From contig NZ_BJNG01000001.1 of assembly GCF_006539565.1 (NCBI RefSeq), forward strand, positions 1 through 64,000: a stretch of DNA of 64,000 bases. The letters are read 5' to 3'. Below the pieces are notes generated by a model. That model searched no databases. It saw only the letters and a program-made list of their open reading frames with translations, and was not told the DNA's origin. The translations under genes were made by a program, and so were the position numbers. Below are positions 35,230 through 43,792 of the stretch, in pieces; within the stretch, counting starts at the first letter, position 1, and each line of letters begins with the position of its first letter. The DNA comes from Pseudonocardia hydrocarbonoxydans. GTDB lineage: Bacteria > Actinomycetota > Actinomycetes > Mycobacteriales > Pseudonocardiaceae.

Positions 35230-36012
35230 GTGGCCGACCCGTCCTTCCTGGATCTCCCCGCGCGAGCGGCCAAGCCCCGCAGCACCGGGCTCACGCACGT
35301 GCTCGACCCCGGCGTCCCGCCGGGCGCCGCCGCCGACCTGCTGGCCTCCGCCGCGGCACACGTCGACATCTGGAAGGTCGGCTGGGGCACCGCCTACGTC
35401 GACGCGGCGCTGCCCGCCAAGCTCGAGCTGCTCGCCGGGCACGGCGTGCCGGCCTGCCTCGGCGGGACCCTGCTCGAGATCGCGTTCGCCCAGGGCCGCG
35501 CCCGGGAGTGCCTGGCCTGGGCGCACGACGCGGGTTTCGCCATGGTCGAGGTGTCCCGCGGCACCGTCGACATGACGCCCGCGGAGAAGCGGGCCCTCAT
35601 CGGCTCGGCGGTCGGCCGGTTCACGGTGCTCGCCGAGGTCGGGGCGAAGTCGCCGGGGGAGCAGCTCGCCGCCCGCACCTGGCCCGCCGAGGCCCGGGCC
35701 GACCTCGACGCCGGCGCGAGCCTGGTCGTCACCGAGGGGCGCCAGAGCGGCACCGTCGGCACCTTCGACGCCGCGGGCCGCGTCCGCCCCGACGTCGTGG
35801 AGGCCGTCGCGGCGGCCGTCGGCGTGCACCGGGTCGTGTTCGAGGCGCCGCGGTCGGCACAGCAGGCCTGGTTCGTCCGCCGCTTCGGCCCCGACGTCAA
35901 CCTCGGCAACGTCGCGCTGTCCGACGTGCTGTCGGTGGAGACGCTGCGGCTGGGCCTGCGCTCCGACACCGCGGCCACCCGGCAGGACGCGGCCGGGGCG
36001 GGTCCCGCGTGA
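35230..36012 (+). CDS. phosphosulfolactate synthase (ComA) homologue
   Basis: A 260-residue TIM-barrel protein keeping all ComA hallmarks: KPRSTGLTHVLDPG, DIWKVGWGT, GGTLLEIAFAQGR, VEVSRGTVDM, AEVGAKSPGEQ, VTEGRQSGTVGTFD, FEAPRSAQQAWFVRRFG and VNLGNVALSDVLSVETLRLG. ComA adds sulfite to phosphoenolpyruvate, giving phosphosulfolactate, an early step of coenzyme M synthesis in methanogens and, as XcbB1, in Xanthobacter. Here it overlaps the next gene (GTGA), a lyase like XcbC1. Whether sulfite is the real nucleophile is untested; cyanide or another group is conceivable given the context. Confidence 0.85.
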   Translation: MADPSFLDLPARAAKPRSTGLTHVLDPGVPPGAAADLLASAAAHVDIWKVGWGTAYVDAALPAKLELLAGHGVPACLGGTLLEIAFAQGRARECLAWAHDAGFAMVEVSRGTVDMTPAEKRALIGSAVGRFTVLAEVGAKSPGEQLAARTWPAEARADLDAGASLVVTEGRQSGTVGTFDAAGRVRPDVVEAVAAAVGVHRVVFEAPRSAQQAWFVRRFGPDVNLGNVALSDVLSVETLRLGLRSDTAATRQDAAGAGPA

Positions 36013-37514
36013 GGGCCCGCACCCGCGAGGGCGGCCCGCCGCAGGGCGGCCCGGCACCGGAGCTGGTCGAGTCCGGGTTCGCCCTGGAGAACGCCGACGC
36101 ACCGTTCCTGCACCGTGGCCTCAACCTGGCCGACATCTCCCACGTGCTCGACCTCGCCCGCCGCGGCATCGTCGCCCCCGACGCCGAGCGCGAGTTGCTC
36201 GCCCTGCTGCTCGACGTGCACGAGATCCCGGCCGAGGAGTTCCCCTACGACCCCGCGCTCGGCGAGGCCTACAACTCGCGCGAGCACTACTTCGTCGGCC
36301 GGATCGGTGACGCCGCGGGCTGGCTGCACGCCGGTCGACCCCGCCGCGAGGCCACCCGGATCGCGCTGCGGCTGCACCTGCGCCGCCAGCTGGCCGAGCT
36401 CGTCACCGAGGCGGTGGCGTTCGCGCGCACGGCGTGCGACCGCGCCGAGGAGCACGCCCACACGCTGCTGCCCGACCAGACCTACCTGCAGCAGGCCCAG
36501 CCCTCGACGTTCGGGCACTACCTGCTCTCGTTCGTCTACTCCTGCGTCCGCGACGCCCGCCGCCTGCTCGACGAGCTCGACTGGGTCGACTGCTCGCCCG
36601 GCGGCGCGGGCTGCGTCAACGGCACCCGGCTGCTGGAGGACCGCTCGTTCATCGCGGCCTCGCTCGGGTTCGAGGGCGTCATCGAGCACACCCGCGACGC
36701 GATGTGGCAGGTCGACGGCCTCATCCACGTGCTGGCGACGGCGTCGAGCCTGCTGTCGAACTTCTCCAAGCTCGCCGAGGACCTGGAGATCTTCTCCTCC
36801 AGCGAGTTCGACTTCGTCGACCTCGACGACTCCTTCACCCGCAGCTCGGTCCTCATGCCGAACAAGCGCAACCCCTACGCGCTGGCGATCGTCCGCGGCG
36901 CGTCGGGCGTGATCATCGGACGGCTCTCGGGCTTCCTCGCGGTGACCAAGAGCCCGTCGGCCCGCAGCGACAACCTGATCTTCGCCTACGGCGAGGTCCC
37001 GCGGGCGCTGGACCTGACGCTGCGGATCACGCGGCTGTTCACCGGCGTCGTGCGGACGCTGCGCGTCAACGCCGACCGGATGGCCGAGGAGCTGGCGCGG
37101 GGCTACACCCAGGCCACCGACCTCGCCGAGCACCTGGTGCAGCGGGTCGGCGTCGACTACCGCACCGCCTACGTCGTGGTCGGCCGCACCGTCCGCGCGG
37201 CGAGCAGGGCGGGCGTCCCGGGCGGCGGGATCACCGGCGAGATGATCGACGAGGCCGCCCGCGAGCACACCGGCCGCGACTGGGGCCTCGCCGGGGCCGA
37301 CCTGTCCGAGGTGCTCGACCCGTGGCGGATCGTGCTGTCCCGGGCGGCCCAGGGCGGCGCCGCGCCGGACGCCGTCGCCGCCATGATCGCCTCCCTGCGC
37401 ACGACGCTGGACGGCCTCGACGCCGAGGCCGCCGCCCGCACCGCCGGGTTCGACCGCGTCGAGGACGCGCTGCTGGAGACCGCCCGAGCCGTGCTGGAGG
37501 ACAAACCGTGCTGA
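36009..37514 (+). CDS. fumarase/aspartase superfamily lyase (argininosuccinate-lyase-like)
   Basis: A 501-residue elimination enzyme. The superfamily signature SSVLMPNKRNP (near residue 280), QQAQPSTFGHYLLSF and LLEDRSFIAASLGF are present, typical of argininosuccinate-lyase-like proteins. It is translationally coupled to the ComA homologue. In Xanthobacter coenzyme M synthesis, an XcbC1 lyase of this superfamily removes phosphate from phosphosulfolactate to give sulfoacrylate. The same step is the leading hypothesis here; a carbamoyl- or ureido-lyase function is the alternative. Confidence 0.82.
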   Translation: MRARTREGGPPQGGPAPELVESGFALENADAPFLHRGLNLADISHVLDLARRGIVAPDAERELLALLLDVHEIPAEEFPYDPALGEAYNSREHYFVGRIGDAAGWLHAGRPRREATRIALRLHLRRQLAELVTEAVAFARTACDRAEEHAHTLLPDQTYLQQAQPSTFGHYLLSFVYSCVRDARRLLDELDWVDCSPGGAGCVNGTRLLEDRSFIAASLGFEGVIEHTRDAMWQVDGLIHVLATASSLLSNFSKLAEDLEIFSSSEFDFVDLDDSFTRSSVLMPNKRNPYALAIVRGASGVIIGRLSGFLAVTKSPSARSDNLIFAYGEVPRALDLTLRITRLFTGVVRTLRVNADRMAEELARGYTQATDLAEHLVQRVGVDYRTAYVVVGRTVRAASRAGVPGGGITGEMIDEAAREHTGRDWGLAGADLSEVLDPWRIVLSRAAQGGAAPDAVAAMIASLRTTLDGLDAEAAARTAGFDRVEDALLETARAVLEDKPC

Positions 37515-38899
37515 CACTGCCCACCGACGTCGCCGTCGTCAACGTCGGGCTGCCGATGTTCGCCGACTCCGTCCGCGAGCAGGGCGTGCCCGTCCAGCAG
37601 GTGGACTGGTCGCCCCCCGCGGGTGGCGACCCCGCACTGGTCGCGGCGCTGACGACGGTCTTCGGCCCGCGCGCGGCGGAGATCGACGCCGCCAACGCCG
37701 AGGTCGTCCGCCGCCTCGACGAGGGGGTGCCGAGCCTGGTCGGGGTGTCCCGGGTCGACGAGGTGCTGCCCGGCCTCGGCGAGCGCACGCTGCTGCACTG
37801 CGGGCCCTCGATCACCTGGGAGCGGGTGTGCGACCCGCTGCGCCGCTCGATGCGGGCCGCGGTCGTCGCCGAGGGCTGGGCGTCCGACGTCGAGGCGGCC
37901 GGCCGGCTGCTCGCCGACGGGTCGGTGACCCTGGCCCCGGCCAACGCGCACGACGCGGTGGTGCCGATGGCCAGCGCGGTCGGGCCGTCGACCCCGGTGT
38001 GGGTCGTCGACTGCCCCCAGGGCGGCACCCGCGCGTACGCCCCGGTCAACCAGGGCCCGGGCGAGGTGCCCTGGTTCGGCCGGGAGACCCCCGCCGCGAT
38101 CGAGCGGCTGCGGTTCCTGCGCGACGTCGCCGGGCCCGCGCTGGGCCGCGTGGTCGGCGAGGCGGGTCCGCTGGACGTGTTCGCCCTGGCCAAGCAGGGC
38201 GTCGCGATGGGCGACGACCTGCACATGCGCACCCAGGCGACCACCAACCTGCTGATCCGAACCTGGCTGCCGCAGCTCGCGGCGCTGCCCTCGCCCGAGC
38301 GCGAGCAGGTGGCGCGCTTCCTGGCCGGCAACCACCTGTTCTTCCTGACGATCGCCATGGCCGGGGCCCGGTCGCTGACGGCGTGGGCCGGCCAGGTGCC
38401 GGGGTCGAGCATCGTCACCACGATGAGCCGCAACGGCACCGACTTCGGCATCCGGCTCGCCGGGTCCGACACCTGGCACGTCACCGACTCCCCGCCGGTC
38501 GGCGACGCGCTCTACAACGCCGGCATGGGCCCCGACGACGCCGCCCCGGACATCGGCGACAGCGCCGTGCTGGAGCTGACCGGGCTCGGCGGGCCCGCGG
38601 CGGGCGGCTCGCCCGCCGTCGCCGGGTTCCTCGGGGGGACGATGGCCGCCGCCGCGGAGGCCACCGACCGGTTCGCCCGGATCAGCTCGGGGCGCAGCAG
38701 CCGCTTCACGCTGCCGCCGATGGGGTTCGTCGGCACGCCGCTGGGCGTCGACGTCCGGCGGGTCGTCGAGCTGGGCATCCGCCCGCAGGTCACGACGGGC
38801 ATCCTGCACGCCAGCGACGGCAGCGGCCAGGTCGGCGCCGGGGTGGCGACGGCGCCCGCGGCCTGCTTCGAGGCGGCGCTGCGGGAGCTGGCGGGCTGA
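37508..38899 (+). CDS. DUF1116 protein (AllG/YlbE-like)
   Basis: A 463-residue homologue of YlbE, now AllG, one of three subunits of E. coli oxamate carbamoyltransferase. Seen: VAVVNVGLPMFADSVREQGV, VQQVDWSPPAGG, LAPANAHDAVVPMASAVGP, PVNQGPGEVPWFGRETPAAI and MVTTGIL-like PQVTTGILHASDGSGQVGAG. GTG 37508 overlaps the lyase stop by seven bases. Acting with FdrA and DUF2877, this complex transfers a carbamoyl group to phosphate. The linkage to a ComA/lyase pair is unusual. Confidence 0.85.
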   Translation: MLTLPTDVAVVNVGLPMFADSVREQGVPVQQVDWSPPAGGDPALVAALTTVFGPRAAEIDAANAEVVRRLDEGVPSLVGVSRVDEVLPGLGERTLLHCGPSITWERVCDPLRRSMRAAVVAEGWASDVEAAGRLLADGSVTLAPANAHDAVVPMASAVGPSTPVWVVDCPQGGTRAYAPVNQGPGEVPWFGRETPAAIERLRFLRDVAGPALGRVVGEAGPLDVFALAKQGVAMGDDLHMRTQATTNLLIRTWLPQLAALPSPEREQVARFLAGNHLFFLTIAMAGARSLTAWAGQVPGSSIVTTMSRNGTDFGIRLAGSDTWHVTDSPPVGDALYNAGMGPDDAAPDIGDSAVLELTGLGGPAAGGSPAVAGFLGGTMAAAAEATDRFARISSGRSSRFTLPPMGFVGTPLGVDVRRVVELGIRPQVTTGILHASDGSGQVGAGVATAPAACFEAALRELAG

Positions 38900-38900
38900 G

Positions 38901-39692
38901 ATGGGGCCGGCGACCACGCTCGACGTGGGGCTCGGGGCGCGTGAGGTGCTCTCGACGCCGGCGGAGGGACGCGTGGTCGGTACCTACCGCGTCGCGGCCT
39001 ACCTGCGCTTCCCGGCCGGGCTCGTGGCCCTGACCAGCGGGCTCGCCCCACGCGGCCCGCTGCACCTGCGCGTGGCCGGGCTCCCCGCGCTGCGGCCGGG
39101 GGAGCGGGTCACCACCGACGGCACGGCGCTCTACGGCACGACGCTGCACGGCACGAGGTGGTCGCGGTCCCTGGCCGCGCCCACCTGGACCGGCGCCCTC
39201 CCCGGCGGCCCGCACACACCTCCCGGGGGTCGCACACGAGGCCGGACCTGTGTGCCGGCCCCCGGACCCGTGTGCGAGCTGGGGGAGTGGGCCGCCCGGC
39301 TGGGCGGCCGCGGGCCCGGGCTCACCCCCGAGGGCGACGACGTGCTCGCCGGGATGCTGCTGGCCGTCCGCGCCGCCCGCGGCCCGGCGGCCGAGCCGGG
39401 GCTGCGGGCCGTGGCCGCGTCGGTCCGTACGACGGAGCCTGCGGCGGCGTTCCTGGCGTGGGCCGCGCGCGGGCAGTGCATCGAGCCCGCGCACGACTGG
39501 CTCACCGCCGCGGACGGCGCCGCCCGCCTCCGCGCCGAGCGGCGGCTGCGGGCGGTCGGGGCCAGCTCGGGCGCCGCGCTGGTGCGCGGCCTGCGGACGG
39601 GCGCCGGTCAGGCGTCGGGCACCGACATCCAGACCGCGCGGGTCGGCCCCGGCCCGGAGCCGGACCAGCTGTGGGGACGGTCGGTGGGGTAG
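38901..39692 (+). CDS. DUF2877 protein (AllH/YlbF-like)
   Basis: A 263-residue homologue of AllH, the third oxamate carbamoyltransferase subunit. The diagnostic GRGPGLTPEGDDVLAGMLL lies near residue 145. A segment of about 22 residues before it (PHTPPGGRTRGRTCVPAPG) is encoded by a repeat-like palindrome and looks like an insertion. It starts one base after the DUF1116 stop, and its 3' end overlaps the convergent XRE-cupin regulator by 85 bases. Confidence 0.82.
   Translation: MGPATTLDVGLGAREVLSTPAEGRVVGTYRVAAYLRFPAGLVALTSGLAPRGPLHLRVAGLPALRPGERVTTDGTALYGTTLHGTRWSRSLAAPTWTGALPGGPHTPPGGRTRGRTCVPAPGPVCELGEWAARLGGRGPGLTPEGDDVLAGMLLAVRAARGPAAEPGLRAVAASVRTTEPAAAFLAWAARGQCIEPAHDWLTAADGAARLRAERRLRAVGASSGAALVRGLRTGAGQASGTDIQTARVGPGPEPDQLWGRSVG
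39211..39276. repeat. REP-like palindrome inside the DUF2877 gene
   Basis: Nested inverted repeats: outer CGCACAC (39211) with GTGTGCG (39270), inner GCACAC (39232) with GTGTGC (39250), around CCGG-rich DNA. It has the look of an extragenic palindrome but lies in frame within the coding sequence. Confidence 0.5.
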
Positions 39693-40210
39693 TGCAGGGA
39701 GTCGCCGTCGCGCAGCGTGTAGCGCTCACCCGCCACCTCGAACTCGAGCGCGCCCTCCAGGACGAGGACCAGCTCCTCCCCGGGCCGCGGCCGGGCGCGA
39801 CCTCCGGCGCCCGCGGCGATCGTGGCTACGGCGCCGGCCGCACGGAACCGTTCGGGCGGGCCGCTGATCCCGCCCAGCTCCACCCCGTCGGCCTCCGCGC
39901 GGACGGCGGGACGGGCCGCGGCCGGCACGTAGGACGCCACCGGGGCGGCGTCCGCGCCCTCCACGAAGTGCCCGATCGGCCGCTCCAGGGCGGCCGCGAG
40001 CTTGAGCAGGGTCGTGATGGTGGGGACCATTTCACCGCGCTCCACCTTGTGGATCGCGGCCGCCGAGACGCCCGAACGCTGGGCGAGCTGCTGGAGCGAC
40101 AGCGCGAGCTGCTGGCGCAGGTCGCGCACCTTCGGGCCGATCGCGCCGACGATCGGCTCCCATGCCGCGGGGTCGCCCGATCGGTCGGTCCCGGGCAGGG
40201 CTGCGGTCAT
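39608..40210 (-). CDS. XRE-cupin regulator of the Nit-like locus
   Basis: A 200-residue regulator. The HTH is LSLQQLAQRSGVSAAAIHKV, after a KVRDLRQQ helix; the C-terminal cupin includes RPGEELVLVLEGALEFEVAG and DSLHYPTDRPHSW. It is divergent from the flavoprotein-NHase operon, whose promoter holds the motif TATAGTAGATT. It is the obvious candidate to bind the shared motif of this locus, with the cupin sensing a small molecule. Start ATG 40210; upstream in-frame codons lie in the promoter region. Confidence 0.88.
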   Translation of the reverse strand: MTAALPGTDRSGDPAAWEPIVGAIGPKVRDLRQQLALSLQQLAQRSGVSAAAIHKVERGEMVPTITTLLKLAAALERPIGHFVEGADAAPVASYVPAAARPAVRAEADGVELGGISGPPERFRAAGAVATIAAGAGGRARPRPGEELVLVLEGALEFEVAGERYTLRDGDSLHYPTDRPHSWSGSGPGPTRAVWMSVPDA

Positions 40211-40221
40211 GTCGACCCTCC

Positions 40222-40257
40222 TTGACACGGTGATCACGTTCAGTATAGTAGATTTCT
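40222..40257 (+). promoter_or_regulatory. strong sigma70-type promoter with locus motif 2
   Basis: TTGACA (40222-40227), 16-base spacer, TATAGT (40244-40249), continuing as AGATTTCT. This is a near-consensus vegetative promoter, unusual in this GC-rich sequence, reading into the flavoprotein-nitrile hydratase operon. The TATAGTAGA core is shared with 35193 and 47945. Confidence 0.75.
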
Positions 40258-40323
40258 CATTACTTATGGTGGACAAAGACAGCGGTCCACCTCCCGTCAC
40301 AGCCAACGGAAGCGGGTTCTGCA

Positions 40324-41676
40324 TTGCCTCGCAAGACGGTGATCATCGGCGGCGGCGCGGCCGGGCTCGGGTCCGCGGGCGGGGTCAAGGCGGCCGATCC
40401 GGGTGCCGACGTCGTCGTCTATACCGAGAACGAGGACGTCGCCTACAGCCCGTGCGGCATCCCCTACGTCCACGGCGGTGAGATTCCCGACTTCGAGCGG
40501 TTGTTCCTGGCGGGCAAGCAGGCCTACGTCGACGCCGGCATCGACGTCCACTACGAGACCGCGGTCACGGCGATCGACACCGCCGCGAAGACGGTGACGG
40601 TCACCGGCGAGGGCGCGGTCGCCTACGACCAGCTCATCATCGCCACCGGCTGGAACTACGCCGACCCCGGGGTGCCGGGCGGCGACCTGGGCGGGCTGTA
40701 CTACGTCAAGAACATCCGCCGGGCCATGGAGTGGGACAAGGTCATCTCCGAGACGAAGAGCGCGGTGGTCGTCGAGGCCGGCCCGCTCGGGCTGGAGATG
40801 GTCACCGCGCTCGCGCACCGCGGCGTCGAGACCCACCTGATCGACCCGAACCCCTACGCGCTCGCGATGATGGCCGACGCCGACATCATGAAGCCGGTCG
40901 AGGACTCCTGGCGCGAGCTCGGGGTGCACCTGCACTTCAACACCACGCTCGAGGCCTTCCTCGGCGACGCCGACGGCAAGGTCCGCGCCGTGCAGACCTC
41001 CGGCGGCGAGATCGCGGCCGACCTGGTCGTCATCTCCACGCACAAGACGCCCGAGAACACCCTGGCGAAGGCGGCCGGCATCAAGCTCGGCTCCACCGGG
41101 GCGATCATCGTCGACGAGCGCATGAAGACCTCGGCCCCGGACGTGTGGGCCGCCGGCGACGTCGTGGAGATCCCGCACGGCCTGACCCGGACCCCGCTGC
41201 AGGGGCTCACCGGGTCGCACGCCTACGCGCAGGGCAAGACGGCGGGCACCAACGCAGGCGGCGGCGACCGCGCCTACCGGGCGGTGTTCGTCCCGTGGGG
41301 TACGCCCGCGGGCAAGTGGGTCATCGGCGGCGCGTCCTTCGGCGAGGCGACGGCGACGGCGCTGGGCATCCCGTACGTCAAGGGCGAGGCGCAGGGCATC
41401 TCCCGCGCCCGCTACTACCCCGGGGTGCAGCCGGTGCGGGTCAAGCTGCTGGCCGAGCCGGGCACGCTGCGGCTGATCGGGGCGCAGATGGTCGGTGGGG
41501 GTGAGGGGATCAAGGAGCGGGCCGACTTCCTCGCCCAGGCCATCCGCTTCGGGATGACGCTGCACGACCTGTCGACGATGGAGAACGTCTACTCGCCCGC
41601 CATCGGGGCGCTGAACGAGCCCATCGTGGTGGCGGCCACCAACGGCGTCGCCGAGTCCCGGAAGCCGAAGGCCTGA
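40324..41676 (+). CDS. FAD-dependent CoA-disulfide/persulfide reductase-like oxidoreductase
   Basis: A 450-residue two-dinucleotide-binding flavoprotein. FAD site VIIGGGAAGLGSAG, a single redox cysteine in VAYSPCGIPYVHGG (as in CoA-disulfide reductase and NADH-persulfide reductases), an atypical second Rossmann site VVVEAGPLGLEM, and VWAAGDVVEIPHGLT are visible. The canonical GGGxxG of the NADH site reads EAGPLG, so the pyridine nucleotide site may be altered. It starts at TTG 40324 and heads the operon with the nitrile hydratase genes. It likely reduces a disulfide, persulfide or similar sulfur compound. Confidence 0.85.
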   Translation: MPRKTVIIGGGAAGLGSAGGVKAADPGADVVVYTENEDVAYSPCGIPYVHGGEIPDFERLFLAGKQAYVDAGIDVHYETAVTAIDTAAKTVTVTGEGAVAYDQLIIATGWNYADPGVPGGDLGGLYYVKNIRRAMEWDKVISETKSAVVVEAGPLGLEMVTALAHRGVETHLIDPNPYALAMMADADIMKPVEDSWRELGVHLHFNTTLEAFLGDADGKVRAVQTSGGEIAADLVVISTHKTPENTLAKAAGIKLGSTGAIIVDERMKTSAPDVWAAGDVVEIPHGLTRTPLQGLTGSHAYAQGKTAGTNAGGGDRAYRAVFVPWGTPAGKWVIGGASFGEATATALGIPYVKGEAQGISRARYYPGVQPVRVKLLAEPGTLRLIGAQMVGGGEGIKERADFLAQAIRFGMTLHDLSTMENVYSPAIGALNEPIVVAATNGVAESRKPKA

Positions 41677-41677
41677 C

Positions 41678-41944
41678 ATGGCGGGAACGGGCTTCTTCGG
41701 CTGGCTGCGCAGCAACTCCGAGCACTACCTCCTCATCGCCGCCCACCGGAAGCTGGCGCGGACCCAGGGCGCCCCGGCCCCGCGCCCGCCCAAGGGCGCC
41801 AAGGAGATCTTCTGGCTGAAGGTCTTCGCCCCCACCTACGCGCTGCTGCCCTGGTCGTTGCGCAGCCGGATCATGCGGGCGATGCCCGGGAGCCACCGTC
41901 AGCAGTGGGCCGATCCACCCCGACCTCAAGGACCCGCGGTCTGA
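41678..41944 (+). CDS. hypothetical protein of the NHase operon
   Basis: An 88-residue basic protein (MAGTGFFGWLRSNSEHYLLI). Its middle holds KEIFWLKVFAPTYALLPWSL, which may be a membrane-surface helix. It starts one base after the flavoprotein stop and is followed 36 bases later by the Sll0783-like gene, so it is an operon member. No family is recognised. Confidence 0.65.
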   Translation: MAGTGFFGWLRSNSEHYLLIAAHRKLARTQGAPAPRPPKGAKEIFWLKVFAPTYALLPWSLRSRIMRAMPGSHRQQWADPPRPQGPAV

Positions 41945-41980
41945 CCGCGTCAGGTATCCACCCGTACGAAGGAGAAGCAC

Positions 41981-42466
41981 GTGGCTCAAATCAAGGGTGA
42001 GCGTCCCGCCGAGGGCGACATCATCGTCGACTACGACGAGAAGCTCTTCGACGACATCCAGGCCAACGAGGGTGAGAAGGCCTACATCTTCATGCACACC
42101 GTGCCCTACGAGGGCTCGGTCGGCTTCGTCAACATGCTCACCGCCACCCGGATCAACCGCAAGGGCTTCGACACCTCGATGGTGCTCTACGGCCCGGGCG
42201 TGCTGATGGCGTCGGGCACCCGCGGGTTCCCCACCGTCGGGGCCGAGGCCTTCCCCGGCCACATGAACTTCAACAACCAGCTCAAGACGTTCATGAAGGA
42301 GGGCGGCAAGGTCTACGCCTGCCGCTTCGCCATGGCGGCCCTCTACGGCATGCGTGAGGCCGACCTGATCGAGGGCGTCAAGCCGATGCACCCCCTCGAC
42401 GTGCTGGACGCGACGCTCACGGCCCGCCGTGAGGGCGCCCTCGTCCTCCAGACCTGGACGCTCTGA
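41981..42466 (+). CDS. MSMEG_0572/Sll0783 family nitrogen-starvation protein (DsrE-like)
   Basis: A 161-residue protein with AEGDIIVDYDEKLFDDIQAN, FMHTVPYEGSVGFVNMLTAT, MVLYGPGVLMASGTRGFP and GHMNFNNQLKTFMKEGGKVY. These match the MSMEG_0572/Sll0783 family, a DsrE-fold protein encoded in Nit1C clusters next to nitrilase, radical SAM and GNAT genes and induced by nitrogen starvation in Synechocystis. AGGAG precedes GTG 41981. Here it directly precedes nitrile hydratase genes instead of a nitrilase. Confidence 0.88.
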   Translation: MAQIKGERPAEGDIIVDYDEKLFDDIQANEGEKAYIFMHTVPYEGSVGFVNMLTATRINRKGFDTSMVLYGPGVLMASGTRGFPTVGAEAFPGHMNFNNQLKTFMKEGGKVYACRFAMAALYGMREADLIEGVKPMHPLDVLDATLTARREGALVLQTWTL

Positions 42467-42539
42467 CCGTTCGGCCCCCGTGGGGCGGGCGGCCCGTGGG
42501 ACGCCCGCCCCGCCGGTCATCCTGGAGGAGAGGGAGACG

Positions 42540-43211
42540 ATGAGCAGCATCGCCAACATCGGCGGCACCGAGGGCTGGGGCCGCACGACGGCACCGACCC
42601 CGGACGAGCCGGTGTTCGCCGAGCCGTGGGAGGGCCGCGCGTTCGCGTTGACCCTGCTGACGATGGGCCGGATCTCCGGCCGCAACCTCGACGCGTTCCG
42701 CCACGCGCTGGGCAGCCTGGACCGGGGCGCCTACCTCGACGACGGCTACTACGGCCGCTGGCTCAACGCCGCCGAGCTGATGCTCACCGAGAGCGCGATC
42801 CTGGCCCCCGGCGCCGTCGACGCGCGTGCCCGCGCCAACCGGGGCGAGGACGTCGCGCAGCCGCCCGCTCCGGAACAGGACGCCAAGCCCGACTACAAGC
42901 CGACCGCCGCCGGTTCGCTGCGCACCGTCGAGGAGCCGCCGCGGTTCGCCGTCGGCGACCGGGTGACGGCGAAGGACGTCGACCCCTCCGGGCACACCCA
43001 GCTCGTGGCCTACCTGCGCGGTCGCACCGGCGTCGTCTCGATCGTCCAGCCGGCCGCGCTGCTGCCCGACACCCACGCGCACTTCCTGGGCGAGAACCCC
43101 CAGCACGTGTACGCGGTGGAGTTCGACTCCCGGGACCTGTGGGGTCCCGACGCGGAGTCCTTCACCCTCACCGCGGACCTGTTCGACAGCTACCTGGAGC
43201 CGGCCTCATGA
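42540..43211 (+). CDS. nthB: nitrile hydratase beta subunit
   Basis: A 223-residue full-length beta subunit, unlike the split subunits of thiocyanate hydrolase. [10 protein letters not shown] and [18 protein letters not shown] open it; [11 protein letters not shown] keeps an arginine (R54) known to hydrogen-bond the metal claw. The motif normally GH(A/T)R reads [11 protein letters not shown], so the second claw arginine is Gln154. The tail ends [19 protein letters not shown]. It starts with GGAGGAG upstream and overlaps the alpha subunit by four bases. Confidence 0.9.
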   Translation: MSSIANIGGTEGWGRTTAPTPDEPVFAEPWEGRAFALTLLTMGRISGRNLDAFRHALGSLDRGAYLDDGYYGRWLNAAELMLTESAILAPGAVDARARANRGEDVAQPPAPEQDAKPDYKPTAAGSLRTVEEPPRFAVGDRVTAKDVDPSGHTQLVAYLRGRTGVVSIVQPAALLPDTHAHFLGENPQHVYAVEFDSRDLWGPDAESFTLTADLFDSYLEPAS

Positions 43212-43792
43212 GTGCCTCGATCAACCCCGACCGCCTCTCCCCGGCGCTGCGCACCGAGGCGCTGGAGCAGCTGCTCACCGAGCGCGGCCTCGTCGACCCC
43301 GCGGTGATGGACAAGTTCATCAGCACCTACGAGAACGACGTGGGCCCGCTCAACGGGGCCAAGGTCGTCGCGAAGGCGTGGACCGACCCCGAGTACCGGG
43401 CGCGGCTGCTGGCCGAGGGCACCTCCGCGATCAAGGAGCTCGGCTTCGCCGGGCCGCAGGGCGAGCACATCGTCGTGCTGGAGAACACCGACACGGTGCA
43501 CCACGTCGTCACCTGCACGCTGTGCTCCTGCTACCCGTGGCCGGTGCTCGGGCTGCCGCCGGGCTGGTACAAGGACCCCGCCTACCGGGCCCGGATCGTG
43601 CGCGAGCCGCGCGCGGTGCTGGCCGAGATGGGGCTGACGCTGCCCGACGACGTCGAGGTCAAGGTCTGGGACTCCAGCAGCGAGGTGCGGTACCTGGTGC
43701 TGCCGCTGCGCCCCGAGGGCACCGAGGACGCCTCGGAGGAGGAGCTGGCCGGCCACGTCACCCGCGACATGATGGTGGGTGTGGCGCGGTGA
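43208..43792 (+). CDS. nthA: cobalt-type nitrile hydratase alpha subunit
   Basis: A 194-residue catalytic subunit. The metal claw is CTLCSC (C103, C106, C108) in [20 protein letters not shown]; threonine after the first cysteine indicates a non-corrin cobalt enzyme rather than an iron one. [17 protein letters not shown] and [20 protein letters not shown] follow. It hydrates nitriles to amides. Thiocyanate or cyanamide would be alternative substrates. Beta-alpha-accessory order and ATGA/GTGA overlaps are typical of cobalt NHase operons. Confidence 0.93.
   Translation: MSASINPDRLSPALRTEALEQLLTERGLVDPAVMDKFISTYENDVGPLNGAKVVAKAWTDPEYRARLLAEGTSAIKELGFAGPQGEHIVVLENTDTVHHVVTCTLCSCYPWPVLGLPPGWYKDPAYRARIVREPRAVLAEMGLTLPDDVEVKVWDSSSEVRYLVLPLRPEGTEDASEEELAGHVTRDMMVGVAR

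Noticed and set aside
40324..41676. Flavoprotein as the Nit1C MSMEG_0569/NitH oxidoreductase
   Set aside because: The single redox cysteine in SPCGIPY and the two Rossmann sites fit CoA-disulfide/persulfide reductases, not the flavin monooxygenase-like NitH.
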